Counted from the stretch's first letter, positions 11,067 to 22,554 are shown. The stretch is DNA of 64,000 bases from Serripes groenlandicus (GCA_031761405.1 JASEVX010000087.1:124001-188000), one strand, 5' to 3'. The notes: generated from the sequence alone by a model not told the origin. A program made the numbers and translations.

Positions 11067-11285
11067 TAACCCTTTTTCGCTGACATTTAAAGGCTTTTTC
11101 AAACGATGCTTATTCAGGTGAGACAGATCGTAACGAGCTGTATCTCCTTAATTATAATCTGCATTGTTTGCCACTAAGTATTTAAATGTTACCAAATTTC
11201 CTGTTGGACGAAAAATGGAGTGCTTTAATGTTCAACATGGAATAGTCAACTTTGTGAAAATCGGCAGTGGAGGAGTTTATTCAAT
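11067..11285. mobile_element. T2 MITE
   Basis: Left end TTAACCCTTTTTCGCTGAC. The core 'caggtgagacagatcgtaac' pairs with 'gagctgtatctcctt'. The right side has 'gttggacgaaaaatggag', 'aacatggaatagtcaacttt' and 'cggcagtggaggagttta', the T2 subterminal text in reverse. The frame 11164-11409 overlaps it and is incidental. Confidence 0.75.
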
Positions 11286-11659
11286 TAACAATATTTGTTT
11301 GTTCGCGTTGCGTGTTACATTACATTTAGAATGCCTATTAAACACACTACTGTTGTTTTGTATTGTTCAACAAGGAGTGATTATTGCAACAGGCGAAGTT
11401 TCAGTGTGATATACGATGTGCATTGTACACGGCGTATGCATTGTGATGTGTCATTTGCCTTTTATCTCGTTTAATTATTACACGAGAGGACAGTTAACGT
11501 TGTTTGTTTTCTGAATTGTTTTAACCATTTTAGACTATTAAGTATAGAAAGAGCTCTACACCATAAACAGGGGAATGCACGTTCTCAGTGTTAACTGAAC
11601 TGAAGTGTTTATAGGGTTTTACTCCTTGTTCCAAGATATATCAGTCATATCCCGATGCC

Positions 11660-11746
11660 GGATAGATTTGTTTCAATGATGTTTTACGCCGATTTCAACA
11701 GTATTGTTGTTATATATCACAGCGTTTCGTGGGTAAATTACTAGTA
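11660..11746 (-). mobile_element. SINE-A tail fragment
   Basis: 'gatgttttacgccgatttcaac', 'tatatcacagcgtttc', 'gggtaaattactagta' read as the reverse complement of the SINE-A 3' end. It stops where a T2 element begins, so T2 probably inserted at or next to it. Confidence 0.7.
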
Positions 11747-11960
11747 TTAACTCTTTCAGCGCCGAATTGTTTAAAGTAGAATCTTCCATGTTCAAAATCG
11801 AGCGTCTCTATTTCTCATGTAATAAAAGTTTGGACTATTTTGATAACTAAAAGGCAAACGATGCTGATTTCAGGTGAGACAGCTCGTTACGAACTGCCTC
11901 ACCTGGATCAGTATTGTTTTCAAAAACCTCAATATTACCTGTGGCGCTTCAAAAGTTTAA
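11747..11960. mobile_element. T2 MITE, TTAA at both ends
   Basis: TTAACTCTTTCAGCGCCGAA at left and 'gtggcgcttcaaaagtttaa' at right. The core palindrome is 'caggtgagacagctcgttac' against 'gaactgcctcacctg'. It is 214 bp and lies directly against a SINE-A fragment. Confidence 0.85.
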
Positions 11961-12039
11961 TCCGTTATTCTACATCCTGACCTCGATCTTGATTGACACA
12001 GATGCACCAGTCGTTATTTCATCCTTGAAATCCATTTTT

Positions 12040-12360
12040 CGCCTTAGAATTTTGGTTAAGTTTTTGTACCACCCCACTTTTTTTCAAAACCATTAGTGAT
12101 TTAGGTTATACACTTACAATACATATTCATCATCGTTACCTCCATCAACCGACAAGGGTACATAAGTCTGTCAAGTTTTCTTTAAGAAGTATGGCCCTTT
12201 TTCGATATATAATTTGCGTTAAGTTATTCACACCAAATGTTATCAAAACAATTAGAGATATAGCTTAAACACTTACAAAAATCTTTTTACAATCATAACT
12301 TCCACCAACCCCCAAAAGTGCATAATTTAGTAAAGGTTTTTGTAAGAATTATGATTCTTT
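12040..12360 (+). repeat. two-unit duplication, ~158-bp period
   Basis: 'tcaaaaccattagtgattt' near 12085 and 'tcaaaacaattagagatat' near 12243 anchor two diverged units. Each continues with 'cttac(a)a..', 'aac.tccaccaac' and 'gt.cataa.t..gt'. Immediately after, 12366-12440 holds a short echo of 'aatatgataaa(g/a)tactt'. Non-coding. Confidence 0.6.
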
Positions 12361-12519
12361 CTTTACTTATAAAGTACTTTGCATATCAATAATATGATAA
12401 AATACTTTGCTTATAAATAATATGATAAAGTACTTCGTTATGTTTTCTCTATCACCCAAAAAAGTTTTGCACGAAAAAAGTCGAGTGCGCTGTCCTCCGA
12501 CAGTTCTTGTTTTGTTTGG

Positions 12520-12737
12520 AATCTGCCATGGCCGAGTGGTTAGTGTCGGCAATTTGGAACCAGTCCTCCAGGGTTCAACCCCCGGTCACGGCAGTCATTT
12601 TGATGTGTCTTTTGGCAAGGCGTATGTCCTAGCCTAGTACTGGTTTGTTTACCCAGGGATGATGAATAAGTAAACTATCGCCACGATGTAACTAAAATAC
12701 TGTTGAAAACTTACAAGGAAAAAACAAGCAATCAGTT
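12520..12737 (+). mobile_element. SINE-C, full length
   Basis: The tRNA-like head 'gccatggccgagtggttagtg' has the GGCCGAGTGGTTA form typical of class II (Leu/Ser) tRNA A-box regions. The B box is 'gggttcaacccccgg'. The body is 'gcctagtactggtttgttta' then 'cccagggatgatgaataagt'. It ends 'tgttgaaaacttacaagg', a worn shared tail. Confidence 0.85.
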
Positions 12738-12739
12738 GT

Positions 12740-13600
12740 GTATTAACTCAGAACAATACTATCGATTGATTAAACGTGCACAACAAATGGAACTTTAAAC
12801 ACTATTGATATTACTGTTTTAGTCATGACATTGCATATTAAAGGAAATAATTATTTTTGTCTGAAAGAGGGACGTTTTATGTTCTTAAATTTCGCTGCAT
12901 AATCATTCCTTTCAACGTTTAATTAGGAAACGTTATGCACATGCAATAATGTCGACATCAATACACAATGAAGCTTTGATGTCATGGATCGTAACCATCT
13001 TTTACTGCACGAACGTTTATGAAAGAACGGATGTCTTTGTCGAATCGAAATATTGCATGAAGGTTTCTAGCGCAAACAACGGTCTATAAAATCTTACAGT
13101 TGTTGTTTCACTTATATTAGTCAAAGGTTGAAACAGAAAACCCTTTTTTGATCAATTAATGGGATTCAACCGTATCACATATTTTAGAATCAAATTGAAC
13201 TTCTTGTAGTTGTTTGAAACAAAGAAACGTTTTATTCCGGAGAGAAAATATAATAAAATGATGTACAATGCTTTTCGTACACGAGAATAATCAATCTCTA
13301 TTAATTTATATTTACGCGCATTTTAGAGGTATTATAAGAACTATTTCTATTGAAAAGTTCGTATTACAGTGGAAGCACTCTATTGCATTACATTAATAAC
13401 CAACTATTTTTGCATTCGCTTAATATGCTTGTCGACGTTTGATTGATGACAGTGGATGTAATAACAAAGTGATTATATCTTCATGAGAGATTAATTATTT
13501 TTATTGTTATTGCGAAAATTAATTGACCGCGGACTCTGAAATTCGATTCTTTGCACTCAAACAATCGCTAGACGTGTTTCGTCTTCTGAATCTGTGCCTC
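12740..13600. other. unannotated AT-rich stretch
   Basis: About 860 bp with no recognisable repeat, RNA gene or coding frame. Confidence 0.5.
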
Positions 13601-13605
13601 AAGGA

Positions 13606-13696
13606 GAGAAAAACATGCAGTCAGTCCGGGGCTCGAACATTGGATATTTCGCTTTCAGGGCAGGTACTCTACCGACTGAGCTAACCGGGCCACTAA
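13606..13696 (-). mobile_element. tRNA-like SINE head or tRNA pseudogene
   Basis: On the minus strand the order is GGCCCGGTTAGCTCAGTCGG (A box), a loop region with 'cctgccctgaaagc', then 'tgttcgagccccgga' (B box). The acceptor 3' half does not pair with the 5' half and the anticodon stem is poor, so I do not call a functional tRNA. No known SINE body follows. Confidence 0.6.
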
Positions 13697-13800
13697 CATG
13701 GACACTCTCCAATGGTGTAGAAGTTCAAACTGCGACATGTGTCTGATTTAGATTATATAGAAACACAAAGTTACAGCGTCTGCCAATCTTCGTATGTTCG

Positions 13801-14310
13801 AGTACAATGTTTGAGTGTAATGTTTAAGTGCAATGTTTAAGTGCACTATTTAAGTGTAATGTTGAGTGCAGTGTTAGTGCAATGTTTGAGTGTTAAGTTT
13901 GAGTGCAATATTTAAGTGCAATGTTTGAGTGCAATGTTTAAGCGCAATGTTTGATGTTTGAGTGCAATGTTTGAGTGCAATGGTGAGTGAAATATTTGAG
14001 AGAAATATTTGAGTGCAATGTTTCAGTGCAATGTTTCAGTGCAATGTTTGAGTGTAATGTTTGAGTGCAATGTGTGAGTGCAATATTTGAGTGCCATGTT
14101 TGAGTGCTATGTTTGAGTGCAATCTTTTAGTGTGATGTTTGAGTGCAATGTTTAATTGCAATATTTGAGTGCAGTGTTTGAGTACAATGTTTGAGTGCAA
14201 CGTGTGAGTATAATGCTTTAGTGCAATGTTTGAGTGCAAATGTTTCAGTGCAATTTTTGAGTGCAATGTTTCAGTGCAATGTTTCAGTGCAATGTTTGAG
14301 TGCAGTGGAA
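13801..14310 (+). repeat. 13-bp array, 'tttgagtgcaatg' type
   Basis: About 35-40 imperfect units of 'gagtgcaatgttt' with many single-base changes and small indels (for example 'ttcagtgcaatg', 'tttaagtgcaatg'). It drifts in and out of phase, so open frames through it are chance. The motif carries no obvious hairpin. Confidence 0.92.
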
Positions 14311-14618
14311 CAAATGATGTATTCAAACGTATGCGGCCAATTAATTACATTGTATCTTAGTCCGAGTTCTAAGAAGGACTTTGTATCATCGTTTACGTCT
14401 TCTCTTCATTTATACACGAATAGGTTAATATATCAACTGCAAGATACGGATAAATCCGTGAATCGAATTTTGACTATGCCCGAGCATTAACGTAGGCTTA
14501 TAAATTGGTCATCTACCAATGAACTGAACATACTTTGGCACTCGAACAGACAATCAATATAACCGTAACCCACCTATGTGTTAGCAACTCTTTTATGAAA
14601 CTCTGGATTCTTGATTTA

Positions 14619-14725
14619 TATTTCTAGTCATTATGTTGATAATTTTCAAATTGCTTACGTCATTTATGATTATTTCTAGTCATTATTTTGGTAAGTTTCA
14701 AATTGCTTACGCCATTAATAAAAAA
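14619..14725 (+). repeat. short tandem duplication, ~56-bp
   Basis: 'atttctagtcattatgttga' and 'atttctagtcattattttgg' each lead into 'caaattgcttacg.catt'. Two units only. Confidence 0.75.
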
Positions 14726-14739
14726 TGACATTTTCAACA

Positions 14740-15660
14740 CATCAAAGTGTCTTTATCGTTTCGCCCTAGAGTTGCAACACACATAAACTCATCCAGAAAT
14801 GTAGACCCGCAATATTAGATTGCGATTTTGGTTTGAACAGAAGGTTTATGATCGAAGGAGTGATTCAAATAACCGTTTGCAGTTTAAGTAATATACTCGC
14901 ACATACTTTTCTATCACAAATTTCAAAGCTTTGATACATCGAACCAGTCTCAATAGACATACCAAATACGACTTTAGTACCGAGAATACAACATAAATTT
15001 CCATTGAAGAAGACATGTGGGAAATCGCCTTGGCTCGGTTTGCAAAAATCATCTAAAGCTTGAAAAACACGCATCGGAATTTGATTTTACAATTAGTGAA
15101 GGTTCTCTTCTCAATCATAATAATTTAGATCTAAATGAGAGACCACATAGTGAGATGAAGCTTAGGCCTCTGTATAAAGGTCATTAACTCTTCACCAGCA
15201 TATTGGCACAGGGACCAGTACCGTAGCCTAATAACAAAATATTATTTTTGGCATTTTGCTATTACCTAGAAAGTTTTATCTTACAAAAAAATATCTGTTT
15301 TTAAAATTTGCTTTTGATGTTATAGTAAGTAGAGAAGAGTTTATTTTTTATTTTTTTTATAAAATAAAATCTAGGTACTAGTTAAATGCGATTTTGTTTA
15401 AAGCTATGATACTGGTAGCTGTGCATATTGGTACTGGGAAACAAAGCCATTTGAATATGTACTTGCAGCAGGAAACCGTTCTCAAATATTAGACCAAAAC
15501 CGATCCGAGTTTACTTCGTTTAGTCTCTTTTTTTTAATCAATTATATCTGAACAGAGTGCTTTATACTTTATGCAGAATCTTTACGAAAATCCAAGACAG
15601 GGAAATCAATAATAAATAGTAAGCTGGAAAAGGGATGATTATTACGGTCTCAATTCCATT
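14740..15660. other. unannotated AT-rich stretch
   Basis: No element assigned. 'catattggcacagggaccagtacc' near 15203 and 'gcatattggtactgggaaac' near 15424 share a motif about 220 bp apart and may be the worn edges of an element, but I cannot support more. Confidence 0.4.
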
Positions 15661-15664
15661 ACAT

Positions 15665-16223
15665 TTAAAGGGACTGAACACCATAATGGTCCAAAATCGT
15701 TATATTTTATACTTATTCTAATTAATCCAAAATACGTCTATATATATGTAACGGAATGTTGTAGAAGGTCGTACAAGTCTTGTTTTTCATTATTTCATAG
15801 GAAATAAGCAGTTAAAAAAACGTCCGCTCCGTTTTTTCCCGTTTAAAAATACCGTGGAATTTCCTCTTGCTCATTTGAATTTGTGGATTCAATTCGGCAT
15901 TCTTTAACACTATAGACTCATTACATTCATGTATGCGTGAGTGCAAGGAACAACAACTCTGGGAAGGAGATTATCAATTCGGTTGTAGTGATAACGTGAT
16001 AAATATACAGTGATATTTTTAGATTTACTGGGTTACTAACCCAGTAGATTTTACAATGCAAAATAACGAAAAATCTCCGCAATATTAATAGTGTGCATAT
16101 ATTGTAGTACATCCGTCAGCAAATCTCAATGCCTTACATGCAAAAACATCAAGGTAATAGCAATTTTTAACAATTTTCTTTTTTTTTTCCGCTTTTTTCT
16201 CAAATGGGATTCAGTCCCTTTAA
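15665..16223. mobile_element. T3 element, copy 1 (559 bp)
   Basis: Bounded by TTAA at 15665-15668 and 16220-16223, with inverted ends AGGGACTGAA and TTCAGTCCCT just inside. Near-identical along its whole length to 42396-42952, including a small internal hairpin 'actgggttactaacccagt' near 16027-16045. There is no long ORF; the 61-codon minus frame is shared by both copies but shows no family signature. A TTAA-targeting non-autonomous DNA element, recently moved judging by similarity. Confidence 0.88.
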
Positions 16224-16270
16224 TCTTGTGTTTTGCTATAATGTTACAATAACAGTCGTAACCAATGTGT

Positions 16271-16492
16271 TTAAGTCTTTCAGCATCAATGGCAATATAG
16301 AGGTTTTTTTTTGCAAACAATACAGATTTAGGTGAGTTGGCTCTTAACGAGCTGTCTCACCTGAATCCAGCATTGCTTGCTTTTTAGTTAATCAAAATAT
16401 TCCAATTATATTATTACAAGAAAAAATGAAGTGGCCTGAATTTGATACCGAAAGAGGTCCATTTTTGGAAATTCGGAGGCTAAACGAGTTAA
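16271..16492. mobile_element. T2 MITE
   Basis: Left TTAAGTCTTTCAGCATCAAT, right 'ggaggctaaacgagttaa'. The core is 'aggtgagttggctcttaac' against 'gagctgtctcacctg'. It begins 48 bp after the T3 element ends. Confidence 0.78.
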
Positions 16493-16747
16493 GCGTTATA
16501 ATACGATGACATATTAATATCGTGACTTGATGGATGTCTGTTGTCCTCTGAGATTAATAACGCGTAAAAGGTCGATCCATATCAGACAGGATTACACGGG
16601 AAACACGTGCACATGTCATGTTGTCTTTGTTAGACTCGATGATAATCTAAGGATATTCTGTTGTCACCGTTCACTCGTAATTGTGGTATTGAAATGATGT
16701 CAATGAGAAGTTTTTAATGTCTGAAATGCAATTCAATTTATTTTATA

Positions 16748-16965
16748 TAGGAATCCACCAAGGCCGAGTGGTTAGCGTCCGGAATGTGGAACCGGGAGTC
16801 TCAGGTTCGATCCACAGTAGTCGTGTCGCAACGGTTATAGCGGAGTTCCTTTGGGCAAAGGTACATTTCCGAGCCTAGTACTGGTTTGTTTACCAAGAGA
16901 TCCTGATATAACTAAAATAATGTTGAAAGCAGCGTAAAAAAAAAAACAATAAAATAATTCAACAT
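16748..16965 (+). mobile_element. SINE-C, full length
   Basis: Head 'aaggccgagtggttagcgtc', B box 'aggttcgatccacagt', body 'gagcctagtactggtttgtt', then 'gatataactaaaataatg' and 'gttgaaagcagcgtaaaa' running into an A-rich tail. Confidence 0.87.
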
Positions 16966-17348
16966 ATCATGGCTGTTGAATGACATGGTTATTTCACGCC
17001 ATTGAAGACATATGATTTAAAGAATTAGTAATGTGTACACACTACACACTTTAACATGTGGACAGATTAAAAATATTGTGAGCTGCTAAGAAACTATATA
17101 TGTTTACGTTACGAAAAAAAGAGTTGAACTCTTTGAATCTATATAACAGCGGCCCTTTTCACCTAACGTGTGTTTCCCTGACGTTCTCTCATCTATTTTC
17201 CACTCAACACTCTTCGAAGGTAACTGGATTCCTTTCAACATATACTTTCAGGGATATGACTCAATTAAAAAATAAATCATATTGCAAATGAAACGAGATT
17301 AAAACACTATTATTTCCTCAGCTCATAGTAAGTGTCATTTAATTCAGC

Positions 17349-17613
17349 AGGCGAGCCCCGGTAGCTCAGTCGGTAGCGACGCGGGCTGTCAATCCAGAAG
17401 TTGTGAGTTCGAATCCCAGCTCGGCCAACATTCTTTCCGACGTTTGACAAAAGTCAGTGTGACATGCGTCATTCGTCTTTCACTAATGTGCTGTTTAACA
17501 GTCTATATGGAAAAGCAGCCAGTTGCTCGGAAAGTATGTTGTGTGGTGTACTGGTGTTGGAAAATCAGGTAACGCATGAGTAGGTGAACTGGTCGCCGTG
17601 CTTTGACTGACCA
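17349..17613 (+). mobile_element. SINE-B, copy 1 of a tandem pair
   Basis: Head 'gagccccggtagctcagtcgg' with A box and 'gtgagttcgaatcccagc' B box, then 'ttccgac', 'gacatgcgtcattcgtctt', 'gtgtggtgtactggtgt'. It stops at 'cgccgtgctttgactgacca' just before the shared tail would start, and the second copy follows at once. The head looks tRNA-like but the anticodon and acceptor stems do not pair well. Confidence 0.82.
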
Positions 17614-17965
17614 GCCGAGCCCCGGTAGCTCAGTCGGTAGCGACGCGGGCTGTAAATCCAGGGGTTGTGAGTTCGAATCCCGGCTCGGCCAACTTTCTTT
17701 CCGACGATTGACAAAAGTCAATGCGACATGCGTCATTCGTCTTCCACCAATGGGCTAAGTCTATATGGAAAACCAGCTAGTTGCTTGAGAAGATTGTTGT
17801 GTGGAGTACTGGTGTGAGAAAACCAGGAAATGCATGAGTAGGTGAACTGGCCGCCGTGATATAACTGAGAAATTTTTAAAAACGGCGTTAAACCCCAATT
17901 CATCAATCAATATGACTGACAAATTGTTGAAAACGCCGTTAAATCCTTATCAATCAATCAATCAA
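17614..17965 (+). mobile_element. SINE-B, copy 2 with full tail
   Basis: The same head and body as the copy just upstream, continuing through 'ggccgccgtgatataactgag' into 'aaaaacggcgttaaacccc' and (CAAT). A second tail-like piece, 'gttgaaaacgccgttaaatc', with (AATC)n follows at about 17920-17965. The minus-strand frame over this region is incidental. Confidence 0.85.
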
Positions 17966-18198
17966 TCATTTAATTCAGTAGCATAACCAAAGATCAATTT
18001 GTCAATTTCAGAATAATTATATTTACCTTTACACCATTGGATGCTAGACATTCAAGTCATTCCCGTATGATTGCCTCTTTTCACCATTTTGCATATAATA
18101 ATGATAAACACGAAGAGAACACTCCAAATGAAGATAAGATCACACGCAACATGATATGTTTATGATCTTTTAAAATAGTGTTCATCTTGTTTAATCGG

Positions 18199-18373
18199 TT
18201 AACATTTTCCCACATACAACTTATCTGTAGCAGATGACTTTGAAAATATCTACACAAAAATATTGAATAACAAATTGAAAAAAGTGTGGCAAAAGGAGAA
18301 ATTGCTCACCGCTGTTAAGTATCGTCTGCTGCAGAGGCGTTAAAAGAGAGTCTATATGTGGGGAAAGGGTTAA
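18199..18373. mobile_element. T1 MITE, compact copy
   Basis: TTAACATTTTCCCACATAC at left and 'tgtggggaaagggttaa' at right, 175 bp. CTGCAGCAGACGAC text appears as 'ctgtagcagatgacttt' and 'cgtctgctgcagaggcgt'. The inner hairpin is shortened to 'aggagaaattgctc'. Confidence 0.85.
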
Positions 18374-18595
18374 CAGGTTCGCAGAGTTATTAAACAGCAA
18401 CGGTATTGTATGTTGGCAAGCCGGATCCATCAATGGACTAACAACCTCCCAACCACTGTTTCGTTTGATAATACGCAGAAGTATCATAACATGGATAAAC
18501 TATTATATTTTCTGTGTCATTTAAGATTCATTAGATGCAAGTTAAAACCGAAGTATTAATATAAATTATTTGTTTGCAATAGACAATTCTTAAAT

Positions 18596-19076
18596 ATATT
18601 CGTTCGATCCCCTGCCGGGTCATACAACAATGGTAGTAACGGCTCCACTCCTTGGCGCTCAGGGTTGCAGGGTTAGCATTACGACTGGCTGGCTCGCGTC
18701 AGGATAAATGGTTTGTTTGTTTATTTGTTTGGAGTTTAACGCCGCTTTCAACAGCTTTGGTCATATCACGGCGGTCAGTGCACCTACCCATGTTTTCCTG
18801 GCTTTCCCACACCAGTACTTACACAACATTCTTTCGAAGCCACTGACTACTTTCTCACATAGATCAGAGGTGAGAGGCAATGGAAAACATCGCCCGAAAG
18901 AATGTCGCCGCAACCGGGTATCGAACCCGTGACCTCCAGATCACGAGTCAGATACGCTACCAATTGAGCTACACGGCCGGGCGTCAGGATAAATAGACCA
19001 GTAGTACTGGTAACGTACCCGGGAAACGCCGTGTTATAACTAAAATAAATGTTGAAAGTCGCGTAAAACATTAATC
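18596..19076 (+). mobile_element. SINE-A split by a SINE-E insertion
   Basis: The 5' half (18596-18709) starts at the B box 'cgttcgatcccctgccg' and runs to 'gcgtcaggataaat'. The 3' half (18981-19076) resumes with the same 14 bases and goes on to 'ccagtagtactggtaac' and the 'gttgaaagtcgcgtaaaac' tail. The head upstream of the B box is missing. The repeated 14-mer is the target duplication of the inserted SINE-E. Confidence 0.9.
18710..18980 (-). mobile_element. SINE-E inserted in SINE-A
   Basis: A complete 271-bp copy in reverse: (CAAA)n tail complement, 'ggagtttaacgccgctttc', body with 'cttcgaaagaatg', and a tRNA-like head at the right end. On the minus strand the head has A box 'tagctcaattggtagcg', the sequence 'gactcgtgatctggaggtc' and B box 'gggttcgatacccgg'. 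It is flanked by the 14-bp duplication 'gcgtcaggataaat' (18696-18709 and 18981-18994). The head is well kept; a Thr-like anticodon (CGT) is one possible reading but the stem has mismatches. Confidence 0.92.
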
Positions 19077-19081
19077 AATCG

Positions 19082-19215
19082 ATTTAAATCTAGTCGAACC
19101 GTACTATCTTAGTCGGTAACGACGAGGGCTATCGATCCAGGGTCGAGAGTTCGGACCCATGATTGCCGTCTAAAGTTTATTATTTCCGACAAATATCATT
19201 GTGACAATTGTCTTT
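19082..19215 (+). mobile_element. SINE-B, decayed 5' part
   Basis: 'atcttagtcggtaacgacg.gggctat', 'gagagttcggaccca', 'tttccgacaaa', 'gtgacaattgtctttcatc' follow the SINE-B order with many changes. Related text at 19640-19750 ('gtattggtgccagaactccagg', 'aacacatgattaagtga') may be the 3' remainder. Confidence 0.5.
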
Positions 19216-19769
19216 CATCATCTATCAATTTTCAAAAATAATGTAGATTTGTAGATTTGCATTTAATTAAGTATCATCCATGTACAATCATATATAATAA
19301 GTGTAAATTACATGTAGTGTTATTGTTAAACATAAAACAAATAAAAAGCACACGGCTTTTCAAACAAATGATATAAAAGAAACTGTCACATGTAAAGTGA
19401 GTAAAGCATCATTATCCGATCGAAATCATAAGTACGTATCTACATGTACATGGTGAAATAAAGATTCGGATGCAAAGTGAAGAAAGTTGAATTTAGATGG
19501 GTAAGATGTGCACTTATGCACGAATAAGAATTGTTTACTGAAATGACATGTGCCTTCTTTCAAACTGAGGGGGGCTAATTAGCAACCGGTTTCTTGACAT
19601 GTAAAATTGAAAAGTGTAAGTGGGAAGGTAGCAACATGATTTGGAAGAAGGCAGTGACGAGTATTGGTGCCAGAACTCCAGGTAACACATGATTAAGTGA
19701 GGCCCCATGTGAAACAATGTATGACTGAAAACGAGTTTAAATGGACTTAAACTTAAGTAAATATATATA

Positions 19770-20440
19770 TATATACATAACATCCAAATATTGAGTCTCT
19801 ACGGATGTTAGACAGAATAAGGGATAAGGAAACAAGTCATATTGATTTTGTTCTCTAGACGAAAGGTTAGGTTACTCAAGAGTGCCTATCAAGAAAACGC
19901 GTAGCATTTATCTCCCTTGGTCTGTTATTTTTTGTTGTACTGGCTGGACAGAAAATTTACCCTCCATTTCGACACATATCTGATAAGAGTTGTCGGAGAT
20001 AAAGACATTTGATTTGATTGTGTAGCTAGCATTTTGCTTTTTGTAGACACAAATTCACATAATAATCAAGACTATTTAAAAAAAGTACCGAATACGCAGC
20101 TAACATTGACTGACCAGTTGGCGTAATGCTCTAGCCCATTATAATATTGCCGCCTAATAGCATACTATTTTTCATTCTCGCTTCACGTTTTGTTTATCTA
20201 AAAAAAAAAATATCATAAAAAATAATTTGAATATCATCTAGTTATAAAAGTCAACACATATGAGCGATTCTAATTCTGAATGCATTCGCAAACAGTGAAC
20301 ACTCAGGTAAGCCTGTGTACTCGCACACTCTCACCACAGTCTTTATCGTCCACCTATATAGTGAATAAATATAAATGCATATTTATACACTTAACTAGGA
20401 GTGTCGCCCCTCAATGTGTTTGACAAAGTACATTTATATG
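19770..20440. other. unannotated AT-rich stretch
   Basis: Only a short TA/TG run at its left edge. No element or gene recognised. Confidence 0.5.
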
Positions 20441-20445
20441 ATTCC

Positions 20446-22165
20446 ATTACGGTGTGTTAATAAGACCCTGCCCGCTAGATGCGTCTCGTATAATTGTAGA
20501 ACGTGATGATTCAAAACGAAACTACATCATTATAGAGTAAATGATACTGCCTTAACGCTTTCTCTCATACAGACGCTTTCTGACGCCTTTGCAGTAGATG
20601 AAATTTGAAAACATTGTGACGAAATGAGAAAAAGCTCAAAGCGAGTAATTTCTCCTTTTGACTTTATGTTTTCGACTTTCCGTAATAATACCTTCTCTTA
20701 AAGAGATTTTACCATGTTTTTGCCTAGATGTTTTCAAAGTCGTCTGCTGCGTATTTGTTGTATGTTGGAAAGAGGTAACCGTGTGACTTTAAGCTTACCG
20801 GTACTCTTACCCAGGGAGGTTATTTTTGAGGGAGGGAAAATGGACCTTAGTGCAATTGGAACCGATGTCAATAAGGAGGTGAGTCAACAAGACCCAACAT
20901 CGCTAGATGCTTCTTATGTAATTGTAAAATGTGATTTTTCAACACGGAACTACATCAGTATACGTAAAATCATACTGCCTTAATCGTGTAATTCTTAGCA
21001 ATAACTTAACCTGTAGACAAACCCAAATGAGGTTATATTTGCGCGATTCTTTGCGAATATGGACCTTAGTGTCATTGCGGCCGATGTCTATCAGGTGGTG
21101 TGTCAATAAGACCCTACTGAATCGCCAGATGCGTCTCCTTTTATTGTAAAATGTGATGTTTCAACACGGAACTACATAAATGTAGTGTAAACCATGCTGC
21201 CTTCATCGTGTGACTTTAAGTTATAACTTACCTGTACACTAACCCAGGAAGGTAATATTTGAGTAACGCGTTCTGAAAATGGACCTTAGTACCATTAGGA
21301 CCAGTGTCAATAGGCTGAGTCAATAAGACCCTAATCGCCGGATGCGTATTATATAATTGTAACGTTTGATGTTTGAACACAGATCTATATCAGTATAGAG
21401 TAAATAATACTGCCTTAATCGTGTAATTCTTAGCAACAACTTAACCTGTAGATTTATCCAGGGAGGTTATATTTGATCGACTCGTTATGAAAATGGACCT
21501 TAGTGCAATTGCGACCAATGTCACGGGTGAGTCAATAAGACCCTAATCGCCAAATGCGTATTATATAATTGTAAAGTTTGATGTTTGAATACAGAAATAC
21601 ATCATTATAGATAGTAAATGATACTTCCTTAATCGTGTAATGTTTAGCAATAACTTAACCTGTAGAACAAACCAAGTGAGATTATAATTCAGCAACGTTT
21701 TGTGAAAATGGTTATTAGTGCAATTGCAACCCATGTCAATAAGGTTAGTCAATAAGACTCAAACTTGCTAGATGCGTCTCATAGACTGGTAAAATATGAT
21801 ATTTCACCACGGAACTGCATCATTATAAAGAGTAAATCATACTGCCTTAATCGTGTAATTCTTAGCAATAACTTAATCCGTAGACTAACCCAGTCTGCTT
21901 ATATTTGAGCGACGCAAATGGACCTTAGAGCAATTGCGACCGGTGTATAAAAGGCGAGTCAATAAGACCCCCTAATCGCCAGATGCGTCTGATATATTTG
22001 TAAAACGTGATGTTTCAACACGGAACTACATCAATATAGAATATAGATGAAATGATACTGCCTTAATCGTGTCACTTTTAGCAATAACTTACATGTGTAC
22101 TAACCCCGTGAGGATATATTTGAGAGACGATAAAATGGACCTTAATGCAATTGCGACTTGTGTTG
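20446..22165 (+). repeat. ~217-bp satellite, seven units plus edge
   Basis: 'actgcctta' recurs near 20547, 20974, 21195, 21409, 21623, 21840 and 22060, and 'caataagaccc' type text recurs once per unit. Each unit also has 'aacacggaactacatca', 'ttagcaataactta', 'aacccag.gagg', 'aatggaccttagtgcaattg'. Units are moderately diverged (roughly one change per ten bases by eye). The first unit is interrupted by a T1 element. No coding potential. Confidence 0.92.
20552..20778. mobile_element. T1 MITE inserted in the satellite
   Basis: Other units read 'ctgcc-TTAA-tcgtgt'. Here the text is 'ctgcc-TTAA-cgctttctctc ... ttggaaagag-GTAA-ccgtgtgac'. The element therefore duplicated a TTAA target, with one base later changed. 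Inside: 'tgacgcctttgcagtagatg', 'gaaaacattgtgacgaaatg' and 'gtcgtctgctgcgtatttg'. The empty site in sister units makes this the clearest target-site evidence for T1. Confidence 0.93.
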
Positions 22166-22369
22166 ATCCATATCTGCACCAATTACTAGAAGTCATAGCG
22201 GGTTTCTAGAGACTTCTGAAAATCAGGATCCACATAGATACTGTATACTTCTACAGCATGAGTGCACAAGCATATGTTTTCTACAGCTGTAATATTACCA
22301 CTGAGGTTTGTTGTCCTTGGGAACCGATCTATTGCTCAGTTTGAGCGGTATCATTTTAGATAAAGTTCG

Positions 22370-22490
22370 TTTATGTATGTTCTAAAATCCTAATATGACC
22401 CTATAACCTCAATGAGACGATTCTTTTAAGTACCCACAACATAGGGTTTGGTTAGATAATAAGAGATAAATTGTGAGAGAAAGAGCTATA
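22370..22490. mobile_element. P MITE, one arm mostly lost
   Basis: 'gttctaaaatcctaatatgaccctataacc' type text leads directly to 'tcaatgagacgattctttta' and 'gtacccacaacatagggttt'. The left arm of the palindrome is deleted up to the axis, so this copy cannot fold. Confidence 0.75.
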
Positions 22491-22554
22491 TATCATCTCG
22501 ATCTCTGTAATAAAGGTAATCGTACATTTACTACTAATAAAGAATAAAATCGGA

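Noticed and set aside
17349..17430. tRNA genes at the SINE-B heads
   Set aside because: Acceptor and anticodon stems do not pair well; both are followed by the same SINE body.
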